Below are positions 52,460 to 62,124 of a DNA stretch of 64,000 nucleotides, one piece after another. The notes beneath the pieces were generated by a model, which saw only the letters and a list, made by a program, of their open reading frames with translations, was not told the origin of the DNA and did not search any database. The stretch's first letter is position 1. The number at the start of each line of letters is the position of its first letter. Both the position numbers and the translations under genes were made by a program. The stretch is from Planctomycetota bacterium (GTDB lineage Bacteria > Planctomycetota > UBA1135 > GCA-002686595), in assembly GCA_029259605.1 (NCBI GenBank), contig JAJDEV010000107.1, positions 1-64,000 on the forward strand, read 5' to 3'.

Positions 52460-54328
52460 ATCGGATCGAGAGAGCGACGCTGGACTCGCCCGCTGCTCGG
52501 GTGGGTCGCCGTCCTGTTCCTCGTCCTCGTCGGTGCGCGCGCGCGCCCCAACGCCGCGCTCGACCATCCCGCGTTCGAAACGCGCGATGCGGTCGGGCTC
52601 GTTCGTTCCGATCCCGCGCTGCTGCTGTACGCGACCGAGCGGATCGTCGCGAACGGTGGCCGTCCGCCCGCGGACTTCCGCGCGGATCCGCGCATCCAGT
52701 TCCCGGATCGGACCGACGTCCCGGCGGAGTTCACGGTGGGGCAGGAGTTCGTCGTGGCGTGGAGCTACTTGGCGTTCGGCGCGACCGAGTCGTTGCACGT
52801 TTTCGCGGTGCGGGTCATGGCGCTCGTTGCGGCGCTCGCGGTGCTCGGCGTCTTCGGCGTCGTCCTCGCGCGCACGCGGAGTTACGCGTGGGCGCTCGTG
52901 GCGAGCGTGATCTTCTCGTCGCTCGCGGCGAACTACCGCACGATCGGCTTCGTCCTCGTGCGCGAGGATCTGTCGCTCCCGCTCTTCGCGATCCACCTCG
53001 CGCTGCTCGCGCGCGCCGTGTCGCGCCCCGGCCCGCGCGCGTTCCTGCTCGCGGGACTCGCCGCCGCCGCCGCCGCCGCGACGTGGCACGCGATGGGGTT
53101 CTTCCTGAGCGTCGAGCTGCTGGCGCTGCACCTGTGGTTCGTCCGCGGCGGTCCGAGTCCGTTCGAGCTGCGCGGCGCGTGGGCCGTGCTCGTCGCGCCG
53201 ATCGTCGCCGCGGTACTCGTGCCGGCGCTCGCCGTGAGCGGGTTCCTGCTCTCCGCGCCGATGCAGCTCGCGCTCGCGCTGCTCTTCGTCGCCGTCGCGC
53301 GTCGCCGCGCCGCGTCACCCGGGCCGCGGGCCTTCGCGTGGGTCGCCGCGCCGGCGCTCGCGGGGACGTTCGCGCTCGGCCGCTTGCTGGGCCCGGCGCG
53401 TTCGTCGTACGCGCACGTGTTCGAACTCCTCCTGGCGAAGCTCTCGCATCTCGGCGTGCGGCCGGTCGATCCCGGTGAGATCTCGTTCGACGCGCGGCTC
53501 CTCTGGCAGGGCCCGTTCGAGACGCTCCCGTTCGGCGAGCTGTTCGCGTGGATCGGTGCGATCGGCGCCCTGCTCGGCGGTGCATCGGTCGCGCTCGCGT
53601 GCGTCCATCGCCGCCGCATGGCCGGTTTCGAGGCGTTCGTCGTCGCGCTCGCGCTCGTTGCCATTCCGGTCGCGTGGGGGATCGGGCGCACGGTGATCCT
53701 GCTCGGGTTGTGCGTTCCGCTGCTCCTGATCGTCGTGCATCGCGCGCTCGACGAGCGGCGCCGAGCGACGGCGCTCGCCTGCATCGCCGTGCTCGCCCTC
53801 GTGCAGGCCGCGTCGTTCGCGCGCGATCTCGCGCAATGGGAGCTCGACTGGTACATGCCCGTCTGGCGTCAGGACGAGCTCGCGGAAACGGTGCATTGGA
53901 TCGCCGCGAACGTCGCGCCGGGCGAGGCGGTCGCGGCCGACTTCGTGAACTCGCCCGCGATCCTCGCCGGCAGCGGAGCGTCGATCGTGCTGCAGCCGAA
54001 GTACGAGACGGACGCGAGCCGGCGCAAGGCCGAGCTGTTCCTCACGTCGTTCTACACCCAACCGCCCGCCGAGTTCGCGCGCGTGCTGCGCGAGCGCTTC
54101 GGGGCGCGCTACCTCGTCGTCGACACGTTCCTGCTCGGCGAGCCGATGCGTTGGACGGCCGGGCTCACGGATGCGCCGGCCGCGGGCAGCGCGGCGCGGG
54201 CGTTGCTTGGCGACGAGCGCGTACCAGGCTTTGAGGAGGTCTTTCGGACGGGCACCTCCGAGCTGCCGTCGCGCCGCGCCGGGACGCGCGGCGGCGAACG
54301 CCGGATCTACCGCGTCGGCGAGCGCTGA
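52460..54328 (+). CDS. STT3/PMT-like multi-helix membrane glycosyltransferase, unusual start
   Basis: About 620-aa membrane protein. The early part (GWVAVLFLVLVGARARP, then ETRDAVGLVRSDPALLLYAT, GGRPPADFRADPRIQFPD) looks like the N-terminal helix and first loop of STT3/dolichyl-type GT-C transferases, with acidic residues in place. About ten helices follow, then a soluble C-terminal domain (HWIAANVAPGEAVAADFVN). The frame is open from 52457, right after the actin stop, but holds no ATG, GTG or TTG before GTG 52736, which would delete the first helix. ATC 52460 is a placeholder for a non-standard start. Convergent with the cysteine-cluster gene. Substrate unknown. Confidence 0.68.
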   Translation: MGSRERRWTRPLLGWVAVLFLVLVGARARPNAALDHPAFETRDAVGLVRSDPALLLYATERIVANGGRPPADFRADPRIQFPDRTDVPAEFTVGQEFVVAWSYLAFGATESLHVFAVRVMALVAALAVLGVFGVVLARTRSYAWALVASVIFSSLAANYRTIGFVLVREDLSLPLFAIHLALLARAVSRPGPRAFLLAGLAAAAAAATWHAMGFFLSVELLALHLWFVRGGPSPFELRGAWAVLVAPIVAAVLVPALAVSGFLLSAPMQLALALLFVAVARRRAASPGPRAFAWVAAPALAGTFALGRLLGPARSSYAHVFELLLAKLSHLGVRPVDPGEISFDARLLWQGPFETLPFGELFAWIGAIGALLGGASVALACVHRRRMAGFEAFVVALALVAIPVAWGIGRTVILLGLCVPLLLIVVHRALDERRRATALACIAVLALVQAASFARDLAQWELDWYMPVWRQDELAETVHWIAANVAPGEAVAADFVNSPAILAGSGASIVLQPKYETDASRRKAELFLTSFYTQPPAEFARVLRERFGARYLVVDTFLLGEPMRWTAGLTDAPAAGSAARALLGDERVPGFEEVFRTGTSELPSRRAGTRGGERRIYRVGER

Positions 54329-54331
54329 GGG

Positions 54332-54766
54332 CTACTCGTCCTCGTCGTACCAGGCCTCGGTCTCGGCGGCGATGCGTTCGACCTCGGCGGCCGGCGTCAA
54401 GGGGCCCTTGCCGATGCCGGGACAGCACGCCTTGACCGGCCCCTCCCAGGTCTCGCGCGCGAGGTTTTCCTCCCAGAACGGCCACGTGGCGCACTGCTTG
54501 GGCCGCACGGGGTAGATCGCGCAGCGGTTGTCCGCCTCGAGGAAGCGACAGGCCGGCTCGTCCATCCGCAGCGTGACGTAGCCGTCGACGATCTTGCAAT
54601 AGTCGGCGACGAAGGCCTGCGGGGTGAGCTTCAGGTGGTCGGCGATCGCCACCACGTCGTGGGGGGCGAGGTAGACGAAGGTGTAGTCCCCGTGGTTGCG
54701 ACAGCAGTTTCCGCACTGCGTGCACTCGAAGCGCAAGCCGTTGGCATACCAGGGTTTAGAGGACAT
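54332..54766 (-). CDS. YkgJ-family cysteine cluster protein
   Basis: 144-aa protein with eight or more cysteines in the YkgJ (zinc- or iron-chelating) pattern: FECTQCGNCCRNHGDYTF near the N-terminus, YCKIVDGY, PACRFLEADNRCAIYPVRP and KQCATWPFWE, then ACCPGIGKG. The family is annotated as metal-binding, of unknown role, and is frequent in Planctomycetota and Proteobacteria. ATG 54764-54766. It converges with the STT3-like gene, 3 bp apart, and is divergent from the sigma54 regulator at 54979. Confidence 0.85.
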   Translation of the reverse strand: MSSKPWYANGLRFECTQCGNCCRNHGDYTFVYLAPHDVVAIADHLKLTPQAFVADYCKIVDGYVTLRMDEPACRFLEADNRCAIYPVRPKQCATWPFWEENLARETWEGPVKACCPGIGKGPLTPAAEVERIAAETEAWYDEDE

Positions 54767-54978
54767 CGGCGGGGGCTCGTCTGGGGTGCTGGGAGGGGTG
54801 TGCGGTTACCGAACAGGGGTCCGTGATAGAAGAGTGGGCGTGTGCGATTTCACTCAATCGCGCCCGTTGGCCGGCCCCGGACCCACCCCGCGGTCGGCGC
54901 TTTCGGCGCCACGCGCGAGCCGGCCCGCACCGCCGCCCCGCGACCGCGATTCTCTCACCCTGCGCCCGTTCGGACCAA

Positions 54979-57039
54979 ATGAAACTCATCGTCGTCGAGG
55001 AGGGCACTCGCGCCACCCTCGAGTTCTCGCAGGCGGTCATCCGCATCGGGCGGGCGATCGACAACGACATCCGGCTCTCGGGTCCGCTGTCGTCGCGCCA
55101 CCACTGCCGGATCGAAGTGCGCGGACGCGCGGCCTTCGTCATCGACCTCGGCTCCGCGAACGGCACCGAGCTGAACGCCCAGCGCGTCGCGCGTGAGCGC
55201 CTCAGCGAGGGCGACATCGTCGGCGTCGGCGGCGCGCGCATCCACGTCGAGGAGGTCTCGAAGCGTCCGACCGGCGGCGGTGAGACGCAGCGCATCGACG
55301 CCGTGCCCGACGCGAGCGCCGACGGGCTCGAAACCATGGCGGGTGGGGCGCGGCGTGAGTCGCGCGGCCTGCGCGTCTTCGCGCGCATCACGCGCGCGTT
55401 GCTCGAGGAGACCGAGCTCTCCGCGCTCCTGCGCCAGATCGTCGACGCCGCCGTGCAGCTCGTCGGCGGCGAGCGCGGCTTCCTGCTCCTGAACGATCAG
55501 GCTGGCGCGAAGCCACCGCGCGAGTGGAAGGTGCGCGTCGCGCGCGCCTTCGACCAGTCCGACATTCCGATCCCGTCCTCGCGCCTCTCGATGGGCATCG
55601 CCGAGCGCGTCGTCGAGAGCAAGCGCCCGCTCTTGTCCGTCGACGCCGGACGCGACGATCGCTTCCACGGCATGGCGAGCGTCGAGGACCTGAAGCTGCG
55701 CTCGGTCATGTGCCTGCCGATCGGTGGGGACGGCGAGGTCGACGGGTTGCTCTACGTCGACAACCGGCTGCAGAAGGGTGCGTTCACGGAGGACGACCTC
55801 GACCTCGCCGAGCTGATCGCCGACCAGGCCGCCATGGCGATCAAGAACGCGCGCCTCGTATCCGAGCTGCGCGAGCGCAACGAGCGTTTGACGCAGTCGT
55901 CGGGCCAGATCCGCAGCCTGAACGACCAGCTCGGCCGCAAGATCCAGGATCGCGACAACGAGCTCTCGGTCGTCTTGCGCGAGCTCGAACGCGAACGCGG
56001 CCGCTACGACTACAGTGCGATCGTCGGCGCGTCGGACGAAATGAAGCGCGTCTTCGGCGAGGTCGATCGCATCATCGAGACCGAGCTCTCCGTTCTGATC
56101 CACGGCGAGAGCGGCACGGGCAAGGAGCTGATCGCGCGCGCGATCCACTTCAACGGGAGCCGCAAGGAGCGCCCGTTCGTCGCCGAGAACTGCGCCGCGC
56201 TGCCGGACACGCTGCTCGAGTCCGAGCTCTTCGGCCACACGCGCGGTGCGTTCACCGGCGCCGACCGCGCGAAGAAGGGCCTGTTCGAACAGGCCAACAA
56301 CGGCACGCTCTTCCTCGACGAGATCGGCGACATGAGCGTCGAGATGCAGAAGAAGCTCCTGCGCGTCCTGCAGGAGGGCGAGGTGCGCCCGGTCGGTTCC
56401 GGCACGACCGTCAAGGTGGACGTGCGTCTGCTCGCGGCGAGCCACCAGGACCTCGAGCTGCTCGTCAAGGAGGGGCGCTTCCGCGAGGACCTCTTCTATC
56501 GCATCGCCGTGCTGACGCTGCGCCTTCCGCCGCTCCGCGATCGGCGCGACGACATTCCGCTGCTCGCCGAAGCGCTCGTCGGTCGCGCGGCGCGCGAGGC
56601 GGGCCGCGCGATCCCGCACCTACCGCACGAAGTGCTCGCCGAGCTCGCCGCCTACGACTGGCCCGGCAACGTGCGCGAGCTCGAGAACGAGATGCGCCGC
56701 GTGCTCCTGCTCTCCGACGACGAAGTGCGGCTCGAGCACCTCTCCCCGACGATTCGCGAGCGCGCCGACTCGCCGTCGGGCGGCTCGCCGACGCCGGTCA
56801 TCGTGGGCGATCTGCGCGCGGCCGTCGTGCGCTTCGAGCGCCACGCGATCCAGGCCGCGCTCGATCGCAACCATTCGAACAAGAGCCGCGCGGCGAAGGA
56901 ACTCGGGATCAGCCGCTTCGCGCTGCAGCGCAAGCTCGAGAAGTACGGCCTTCTGAACGGCAAGGACGACGGGGACGACGACGATTCCGACGGTACGGAC
57001 GACCCCTCGGGCAAGCCCTCGCGCGCCGAGACGAGCTGA
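54979..57039 (+). CDS. Sigma54-dependent regulator with FHA and GAF domains
   Basis: 686-aa regulator. FHA domain at about 20-85 ([36 protein letters not shown]) reads phosphothreonine. GAF domain at about 125-290. AAA+ domain at about 350-580, with Walker A GESGTGKE, the sigma54-contact loop GAFTGAD, and Walker [11 protein letters not shown]-terminal Fis-type helix-turn-helix ([20 protein letters not shown]). The usual phospho-receiver is absent, so activation probably comes through FHA binding to a phosphoprotein. A Ser/Thr kinase gene lies 70 bp downstream. ATG 54979 is chosen since upstream frame residues lack homology. Acidic end ([13 protein letters not shown]). Confidence 0.92.
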   Translation: MKLIVVEEGTRATLEFSQAVIRIGRAIDNDIRLSGPLSSRHHCRIEVRGRAAFVIDLGSANGTELNAQRVARERLSEGDIVGVGGARIHVEEVSKRPTGGGETQRIDAVPDASADGLETMAGGARRESRGLRVFARITRALLEETELSALLRQIVDAAVQLVGGERGFLLLNDQAGAKPPREWKVRVARAFDQSDIPIPSSRLSMGIAERVVESKRPLLSVDAGRDDRFHGMASVEDLKLRSVMCLPIGGDGEVDGLLYVDNRLQKGAFTEDDLDLAELIADQAAMAIKNARLVSELRERNERLTQSSGQIRSLNDQLGRKIQDRDNELSVVLRELERERGRYDYSAIVGASDEMKRVFGEVDRIIETELSVLIHGESGTGKELIARAIHFNGSRKERPFVAENCAALPDTLLESELFGHTRGAFTGADRAKKGLFEQANNGTLFLDEIGDMSVEMQKKLLRVLQEGEVRPVGSGTTVKVDVRLLAASHQDLELLVKEGRFREDLFYRIAVLTLRLPPLRDRRDDIPLLAEALVGRAAREAGRAIPHLPHEVLAELAAYDWPGNVRELENEMRRVLLLSDDEVRLEHLSPTIRERADSPSGGSPTPVIVGDLRAAVVRFERHAIQAALDRNHSNKSRAAKELGISRFALQRKLEKYGLLNGKDDGDDDDSDGTDDPSGKPSRAETS

Positions 57040-57109
57040 CGCACGGGCCGCGGCTCGAAACGACGGGCGCACCGCGGGGTAGAATGGGGGAGCGCGTTCC
57101 GCCTCCCGC

Positions 57110-60100
57110 ATGACCCCCGAACCCACGCCGATCGAACCCACGGGCGATGCTTCCGCGCCGCGGCAGGCGTCGAGGCGCACGCGCCGCTCGTCCCTGAGCG
57201 CCGCCGAGCCGCCGGTCGTTCGCGGCTACGAGGTGGGGGAGGTGATCGGGCGCGGTGCGATGGGCATCGTTTATCGCGCGCGCCAGATGATCGTCGACCG
57301 CGAAGTCGCGCTGAAGGTGCTGCACCCCGAGCACTCGAGCCAAGAGCGGCTCATCCTGCGCCTCAAGCGCGAGGCGCGCATGACCGCGCGGCTGGCGCAC
57401 CCGCACGTCGTGTCGGCGATCGACATGGGCGAGACCGCGACCGGGTCGTGGTGGTACGCGATGGAGTTCGTCGACGGGCCTTCGCTCGCGCTGCGCCTGC
57501 GCCAGGAGGGGCGACTCAAGGAGCGCGAGGCGCTGCGGCTGTTCATCCCGCTCGTCGAGGCGCTCGAGCATCTCTACGAGCACGGCGTCGTGCACCGCGA
57601 CGTCAAGCCGGGCAACATCCTCATCGATCGCGCTGGCGGCGCGCGCCTCGCCGACCTAGGCCTCGCGTTCTCCGACGACGATCCCAAGGTGTCCGGCAGC
57701 GGCGGCACGCTCGGAACGCCGCACTACATCAGCCCCGAGCAAGCCGTCGACTCCGGGTCGGCCGACGTGCGCAGCGACATCTGGTCGCTCGGCGCGACGC
57801 TCTATCACACGGTGTGCGGGCGCCCGCCGTTCCGCGGTGAGAGCGCGGCCGAGATCCTGTCGGCCGTGCTGTACATGCGCGTCGAGGATCCGCGTGCGCT
57901 CGAGCCGTCGCTGTCGAAGGGGCTCGCGCTCGTCCTGCGCAAGTGCCTGACGCACGAGCCCGTCAACCGCTACCAGACGCCGCGCGAGCTCTTGCTCGAC
58001 CTCGAGCGCGTGCGCGAGCGCCGCGCGCCGCGCGTGCACCGTCGCGTGCTCGATCCGGTTCAACGGAGCCAGCGCGTGCAGAGCGGCGTCCTCATCGTCG
58101 CCGCCGCCGTGCTCGTGGTCGCCATCGGCTACTTCGCCTTTGCCGATCCGCTCGGCTTCCAGACGCAGGACTTGCCCGACGGCGCGATCGCGGCGCACGT
58201 ACCGCACACCGAGCTCGAGGGCTTGCTCGAGCGTGCGACCAACGACCCCGAGAACCTGGCCCAGCACATCGAGGACCTCGCGTCGCTGCGCGAAACACTC
58301 GCGCCCGCGTACGAGGGGCGCGCCGACGAGGTCGAGCGCGAGCTCGCGCGCCTCTTGCGCGACATCGTGCGCGGCGTGCAGGACGACACGCTCGCCGCCG
58401 TCGAGACCGCGTTGCGCGCGCGCGACTTCCAGACCGCCCACTCCGCGTTCCACAGCGGCCTTCCGGCGCTGATGTTCGAGCGCTGCGGCTACACGCCCGA
58501 CCAGCTCGAAGCGACCGGCACCTCGATCGGTCCGTGGATGGAGAAGCAAGTTCAACGCCTCGAGCAGAGCCTGATCGCGGCGACGACGCAGCTGCAGGAC
58601 GCGCTCGGCGAATGGAACGGGCGCGTGCGCGACGAGGCCGACCGCTTCCTCGACGTCGGGGACTGGCGGCGCGCGCTGGCGCTCCTCGATCAGACGCCCG
58701 AGTCGATCCTGCGCGAAGCCGGGCACGCCGACGTGCGGCTGCCTCCGTCGTACCTCGCCGAGGCGGTCGAGTTCGGCGCGAAGACGACGCTCTTCCTCAA
58801 GCTGGAGGAGGTCAAGCAGGAATGGCGCGCGCTCGACAAGGAACTGACCGACCGCGTGATCACGCGCGCGCAGACGTTGCGCGACGAGCTCGAACTCGGG
58901 CACCCGCGTGTGCGCGGCGCGGAGATGCTCGTCGATTGGTTCGAGCTCGAGCTCGAGCAGCGCGGTCTCACGCGCGAGAAGATGCCGCTCGGCATGACGG
59001 GCGTCGCCGTCGCGTGTCTCGACATTCTCGAGCGTCGCGCGAACGAGCTCGGGCAGCGCGAGCAGGCGTTGCTCGAGGACGACGCGCGCATCGACGTCGC
59101 CGAAACGGCGCAGTTCTCCGAGCCGCTGTGGCGCGGGCGAAGGTACGAAGAGGTGCGCGAACTGTGGGCCGAGGCGGTCGGCCGCATGCGGTCGCTCGCG
59201 GGGCGCGGGGACGAATCGTGGCGCGCGCCGCTCGAAGCGCTCGTCGAGCGCCGGCGTGTGGAGGCCGAGATGCTCGTCGAACTCCTGCGCACTGCGGCGG
59301 ACCGCGTGCGCGACCTGAACGGCGAGCGCGTGCCCGAGGTCACCGTCGGCGCGATCCGCTATCCGAACCGCCGGATCAGCTCCGGGCCCGATCCGCTGCG
59401 CGAAGGCTTCGCGCTCGAGGGCATGATCGATCGGGTCGACCTGCGCGCGCTCCCGTTCCAGCAGCTCGCCGACTTCGCGGGACTGACCGCGCTCGAGGAG
59501 CTGACCGCCGAGCAGCGACTCGCGTTCGCGGCGTTCGCCCTGCACGACAACCGACTGGAGGATGCGCGCGTCGCCCTGCGTCCCGACCTGTTCCTCGACG
59601 GGCCGCTCGCCGCGCTCGAGACGGATCTCGAGGGACGCGTCTTCGACTCCATCGAGGGAAAGAAGCGCGTTCTCGAGTCGCGCGTCGAGGAGGCCCGCGG
59701 TCACCTCGCGCTCGTGTTCGATCGCGATCGCCAGGGTCGTTCGCGCTCGAACGTCATCGTTCGCATCAACCGTCTGATCGACGACTACTCGGACATCCCC
59801 GATGTGCGCGATCGACTCGTCGAGCTCCGCAGCCTGCGGGACGAACTGCGCGCGCGTCCGACGCGCACCGTCGAGGAGCGCCTGCGCACCGACTACGGGC
59901 CGACGAGCCTCGCGTTCCCGCGCCTCGGACGCGTCGAGCTCGACTTCGCGTTCCAATCGAAGAACGTCGGCTCGTGGCAGCACGGCGATTGGCGCTTCGA
60001 CGGCGCGGGGTGGCTCAACGGACACGAGACGCACGGCTGGGCGAGCTTCGCCGAGCAGCGCAGTCCGCGCCTGATCCTCACCGAACCGCTCGACGCGTCG

Positions 60101-60502
60101 AAGTTCGACTTGCGCGTCGAGTTCGACGAATACGAGGGGCCGCCGCAGCTCGTCGTCGTCTCGATCGCCGGGTTCCACGTCGCGCTCGCCGGTCCGGGCT
60201 TGCCGGGATCGGGCCAGCGCAGCCGCGTCCTGGCGGGGACAGGCGACTTCGACGACTTCCTCGCGGGGCTGCGCAAGGGCGAGGGGACCGTCGTGCCGTC
60301 GCTCCTCCGCTCGAACGAGTCACACGTGCTCGAGCTGTCCGGCTATCGCGCCGGCGGACGTCTGAGCGTCGTGTTCGACGGCCGCGTTCTCGAAGAGGTT
60401 CGCCGGCGCGTGCCCGCCGACCCGAACGTGTCGGTCGACATCCGCGCCTGGGAGCCGATCCGACTGCGTCGCGTCCGGCTCGAGCTCGCCGTCGGCGACT
60501 GA
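57110..60502 (+). CDS. Membrane-anchored Ser/Thr protein kinase with large extracytoplasmic domain
   Basis: 1130-aa protein. Kinase domain at about 40-310: glycine loop IGRGAMGIVY, lysine in VALKVLHPE, catalytic loop VVHRDVKPGNIL, metal loop LADLGLAF (DLG rather than DFG), and TPHYISPEQA. A basic stretch is followed by one membrane helix (SGVLIVAAAVLVVAIGYFAF, about 325-345). The other about 780 residues have long charged helices (about 370-930) and a final beta-rich, jelly-roll-like part (LDFAFQSKNVGSWQHGDWRF). It follows the FHA-sigma54 regulator on the same strand and could phosphorylate it or a shared partner. Tail function unknown. Confidence 0.9.
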   Translation: MTPEPTPIEPTGDASAPRQASRRTRRSSLSAAEPPVVRGYEVGEVIGRGAMGIVYRARQMIVDREVALKVLHPEHSSQERLILRLKREARMTARLAHPHVVSAIDMGETATGSWWYAMEFVDGPSLALRLRQEGRLKEREALRLFIPLVEALEHLYEHGVVHRDVKPGNILIDRAGGARLADLGLAFSDDDPKVSGSGGTLGTPHYISPEQAVDSGSADVRSDIWSLGATLYHTVCGRPPFRGESAAEILSAVLYMRVEDPRALEPSLSKGLALVLRKCLTHEPVNRYQTPRELLLDLERVRERRAPRVHRRVLDPVQRSQRVQSGVLIVAAAVLVVAIGYFAFADPLGFQTQDLPDGAIAAHVPHTELEGLLERATNDPENLAQHIEDLASLRETLAPAYEGRADEVERELARLLRDIVRGVQDDTLAAVETALRARDFQTAHSAFHSGLPALMFERCGYTPDQLEATGTSIGPWMEKQVQRLEQSLIAATTQLQDALGEWNGRVRDEADRFLDVGDWRRALALLDQTPESILREAGHADVRLPPSYLAEAVEFGAKTTLFLKLEEVKQEWRALDKELTDRVITRAQTLRDELELGHPRVRGAEMLVDWFELELEQRGLTREKMPLGMTGVAVACLDILERRANELGQREQALLEDDARIDVAETAQFSEPLWRGRRYEEVRELWAEAVGRMRSLAGRGDESWRAPLEALVERRRVEAEMLVELLRTAADRVRDLNGERVPEVTVGAIRYPNRRISSGPDPLREGFALEGMIDRVDLRALPFQQLADFAGLTALEELTAEQRLAFAAFALHDNRLEDARVALRPDLFLDGPLAALETDLEGRVFDSIEGKKRVLESRVEEARGHLALVFDRDRQGRSRSNVIVRINRLIDDYSDIPDVRDRLVELRSLRDELRARPTRTVEERLRTDYGPTSLAFPRLGRVELDFAFQSKNVGSWQHGDWRFDGAGWLNGHETHGWASFAEQRSPRLILTEPLDASKFDLRVEFDEYEGPPQLVVVSIAGFHVALAGPGLPGSGQRSRVLAGTGDFDDFLAGLRKGEGTVVPSLLRSNESHVLELSGYRAGGRLSVVFDGRVLEEVRRRVPADPNVSVDIRAWEPIRLRRVRLELAVGD

Positions 60503-60512
60503 CCACGGGCTG

Positions 60513-60695
60513 CTAGCCCGGATGATTCATGAGGCTTCACCGAGATCGACGCAGCTACGCGCCATCTCAGCACTTGCCTCCCTCGCCGGGTTCGACGACT
60601 CGTCACGGTCGCCTGCACGCGCTTCGGTCGCGAAGCGCTGATCTGGCGCGCATCTGCGTCGATCTCGGCCAAGCCCCATGAAGAACCCGGGCTAG
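60513..60695 (+). repeat. Family A palindromic repeat, subtype 2
   Basis: 183 bp bounded by CTAG. The left end CTAGCCCGGATGATTCATGA and the right end ATGAAGAACCCGGGCTAG are inverted. Inside, CCGAGATCGACGCAG on the left pairs perfectly with CTGCGTCGATCTCGG on the right. The middle CGACGACTCGTCACGGTCGCC corresponds to the middle of other copies. The left boundary is joined to ACCACGGGCTGCTAG, a probable solo family B end sharing CTAG. The right CTAG contains the stop codon of the minus-strand gene at 60692. Confidence 0.85.
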
Positions 60696-61291
60696 CCGAG
60701 GAAGCGTTCGACCACGCGCGTCGCGCGGCGGTGCGTCTCCTCGCTCACGAAGTCGATCGTGAGCGCGAGCGCCGCGACGACCTCGTCCTTGGTCGCGCCG
60801 CAGTGCACGGCGCCGCGCACGTGCGAAGCGAGTTGGCGATCCTGGTCGAGTGCGGCGAGGCATGCGACGGCGGCGAGTTCGCGCCGGTCGGCGGCGAGTC
60901 CCGGGCGCGCGAGCACGCGGCCGTACGCGTGCCCTTCGATCCAGCGCTCGAGCGTCGGGTGATAGCCCTGGAGCACGGCGCGCACGGCCTCGGCCTTGCC
61001 GCCGTAGATGCGGTCGAACAGCTCGCGCCCGGCGTCGAAGCGATCGCCCTGCGGGATCGTCTCCTCCTCGGACGGCTCGCCGAGTCCGCCGTTGACGCTC
61101 AGCACCTCGCACGCCTCGACCACGCGCGGGAAGCCGGCGAAGAGGTGGCACTGGAGCACGATCTCGCGCCACTCGCGATCGGGTTCGCCGGCCGGTGCGG
61201 CGTTGCGCAGCTCGCGCACCGTGTCCCACTTGCCGAGGCAGATGCCGATCGCGAGCCGGATGAGCCGCGTGTCCTTGTCGGTGAGAGCCAT
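60692..61291 (-). CDS. Carboxymuconolactone decarboxylase/AhpD-fold family protein
   Basis: 199-aa protein with two AhpD-fold halves. EREIVLQ-like WREIVLQCHLFAGFPRVVEA near residue 45-65 and VRGAVHCGATKDEVVAALAL near residue 155-175 resemble the CMD repeat that supplies catalytic residues. There is no CxxC; a single cysteine sits at VHCGAT. It may be a decarboxylase-like or peroxidase-like enzyme, or a non-catalytic relative. The TAG stop falls in the terminal CTAG of a family A repeat. Start ATG 61289-61291 is 11 bp after the psd stop, so it is probably cotranscribed with psd. Confidence 0.75.
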   Translation of the reverse strand: MALTDKDTRLIRLAIGICLGKWDTVRELRNAAPAGEPDREWREIVLQCHLFAGFPRVVEACEVLSVNGGLGEPSEEETIPQGDRFDAGRELFDRIYGGKAEAVRAVLQGYHPTLERWIEGHAYGRVLARPGLAADRRELAAVACLAALDQDRQLASHVRGAVHCGATKDEVVAALALTIDFVSEETHRRATRVVERFLG

Positions 61292-61302
61292 GGGCGCCGA
61301 CT

Positions 61303-62124
61303 CTACTCCCCGGGCGCGCCGGTGCGATGGGGGTCGAGGCATCCCAGCTCGCGTCCGAGGCGGACGGGCTGGCCGGGCGCGGTGTCGGGGAGCGGCGTGC
61401 CGGCCGGAACGACGAGGACGACGGTCGAGCCCATCTCGAAGCGGGCGAGTTCGGCGCCGCGCTCGAAGCGCGCCATGCCGGACGGCGGCCCGCCCGGCTC
61501 CACACCGACGACCCGAATGCGCCCCACGTTGAGCGCCCCGACCATCACCAGGAAGTAGGGGCCGGCGTCCGATTCGAGCCGCAGCACGGCGCGCTCGTTC
61601 GTCGCGAAGACGCGCTCCTTCCGCGCGAGCACCTTCGGGGCGACCGAACGCCGGTCGCCCGGGATCCAGCGCACGTCCGCGAGGCGCCCCGCGATCGGGG
61701 TGTGGACGCGGTGGTAGTCCTTGGGACCGAGGTAGATCGTCCAGGTCCACGCGTCGTCGAGCGGGACGCCCTCGTCGGCGCCGCCGAGCAGCTCGCGCAC
61801 GGAGTAGGAGTGCCCCTTGGCCTGGAGCAGCGTGTCGCCGTCGACTCGGTCCAGGGCTTGGATCGTGCCGTCGCAGGGCGAGACGAAGCGGTCCGCGCGC
61901 TCGTCGATCGGCCGCGCGCCGGCGGCGAGCCGGCGCACGAAGAAGGCTCCCAGGCTCGTGTAGCCGTGGAGGGGGAGCTGCGCTTCGCTCGGATCCGCAC
62001 CCGTGAAGCGCGCGAACGTCCGGTAGACGAAGGGGCGCAGCGGTGTGGGGATCCGCCGGTCGGCGCACCAGCCGGTGGCGTGCGACAGGGCGCGTCGAAG
62101 GGGGGCGGACATCGAGCGGCGCAT
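61303..62124 (-). CDS. psd: Phosphatidylserine decarboxylase
   Basis: 273-aa proenzyme that makes phosphatidylethanolamine at the inner membrane. Conserved blocks are FVSPCDGTIQALDRVDGDTL, LQAKGHSYSVRELLGG and IYLGPKDYHRVHTPIAG (with the active-site histidine), VGALNVGRIRV, and the self-cleavage site FEMGSTVVLV, where Gly-Ser is the cut that forms the pyruvoyl group. LGST is the usual form, here MGST. A start at the second ATG (four codons later) is equally possible. It is upstream of the CMD-like gene, which begins 11 bp after the stop. Confidence 0.93.
   Translation of the reverse strand: MRRSMSAPLRRALSHATGWCADRRIPTPLRPFVYRTFARFTGADPSEAQLPLHGYTSLGAFFVRRLAAGARPIDERADRFVSPCDGTIQALDRVDGDTLLQAKGHSYSVRELLGGADEGVPLDDAWTWTIYLGPKDYHRVHTPIAGRLADVRWIPGDRRSVAPKVLARKERVFATNERAVLRLESDAGPYFLVMVGALNVGRIRVVGVEPGGPPSGMARFERGAELARFEMGSTVVLVVPAGTPLPDTAPGQPVRLGRELGCLDPHRTGAPGE

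Noticed and set aside
57656-60178. 840-codon open frame on the minus strand
   Set aside because: Antisense to the Ser/Thr kinase tail; composition (E, R, D and V rich) is the mirror of the real gene and no domain is visible.
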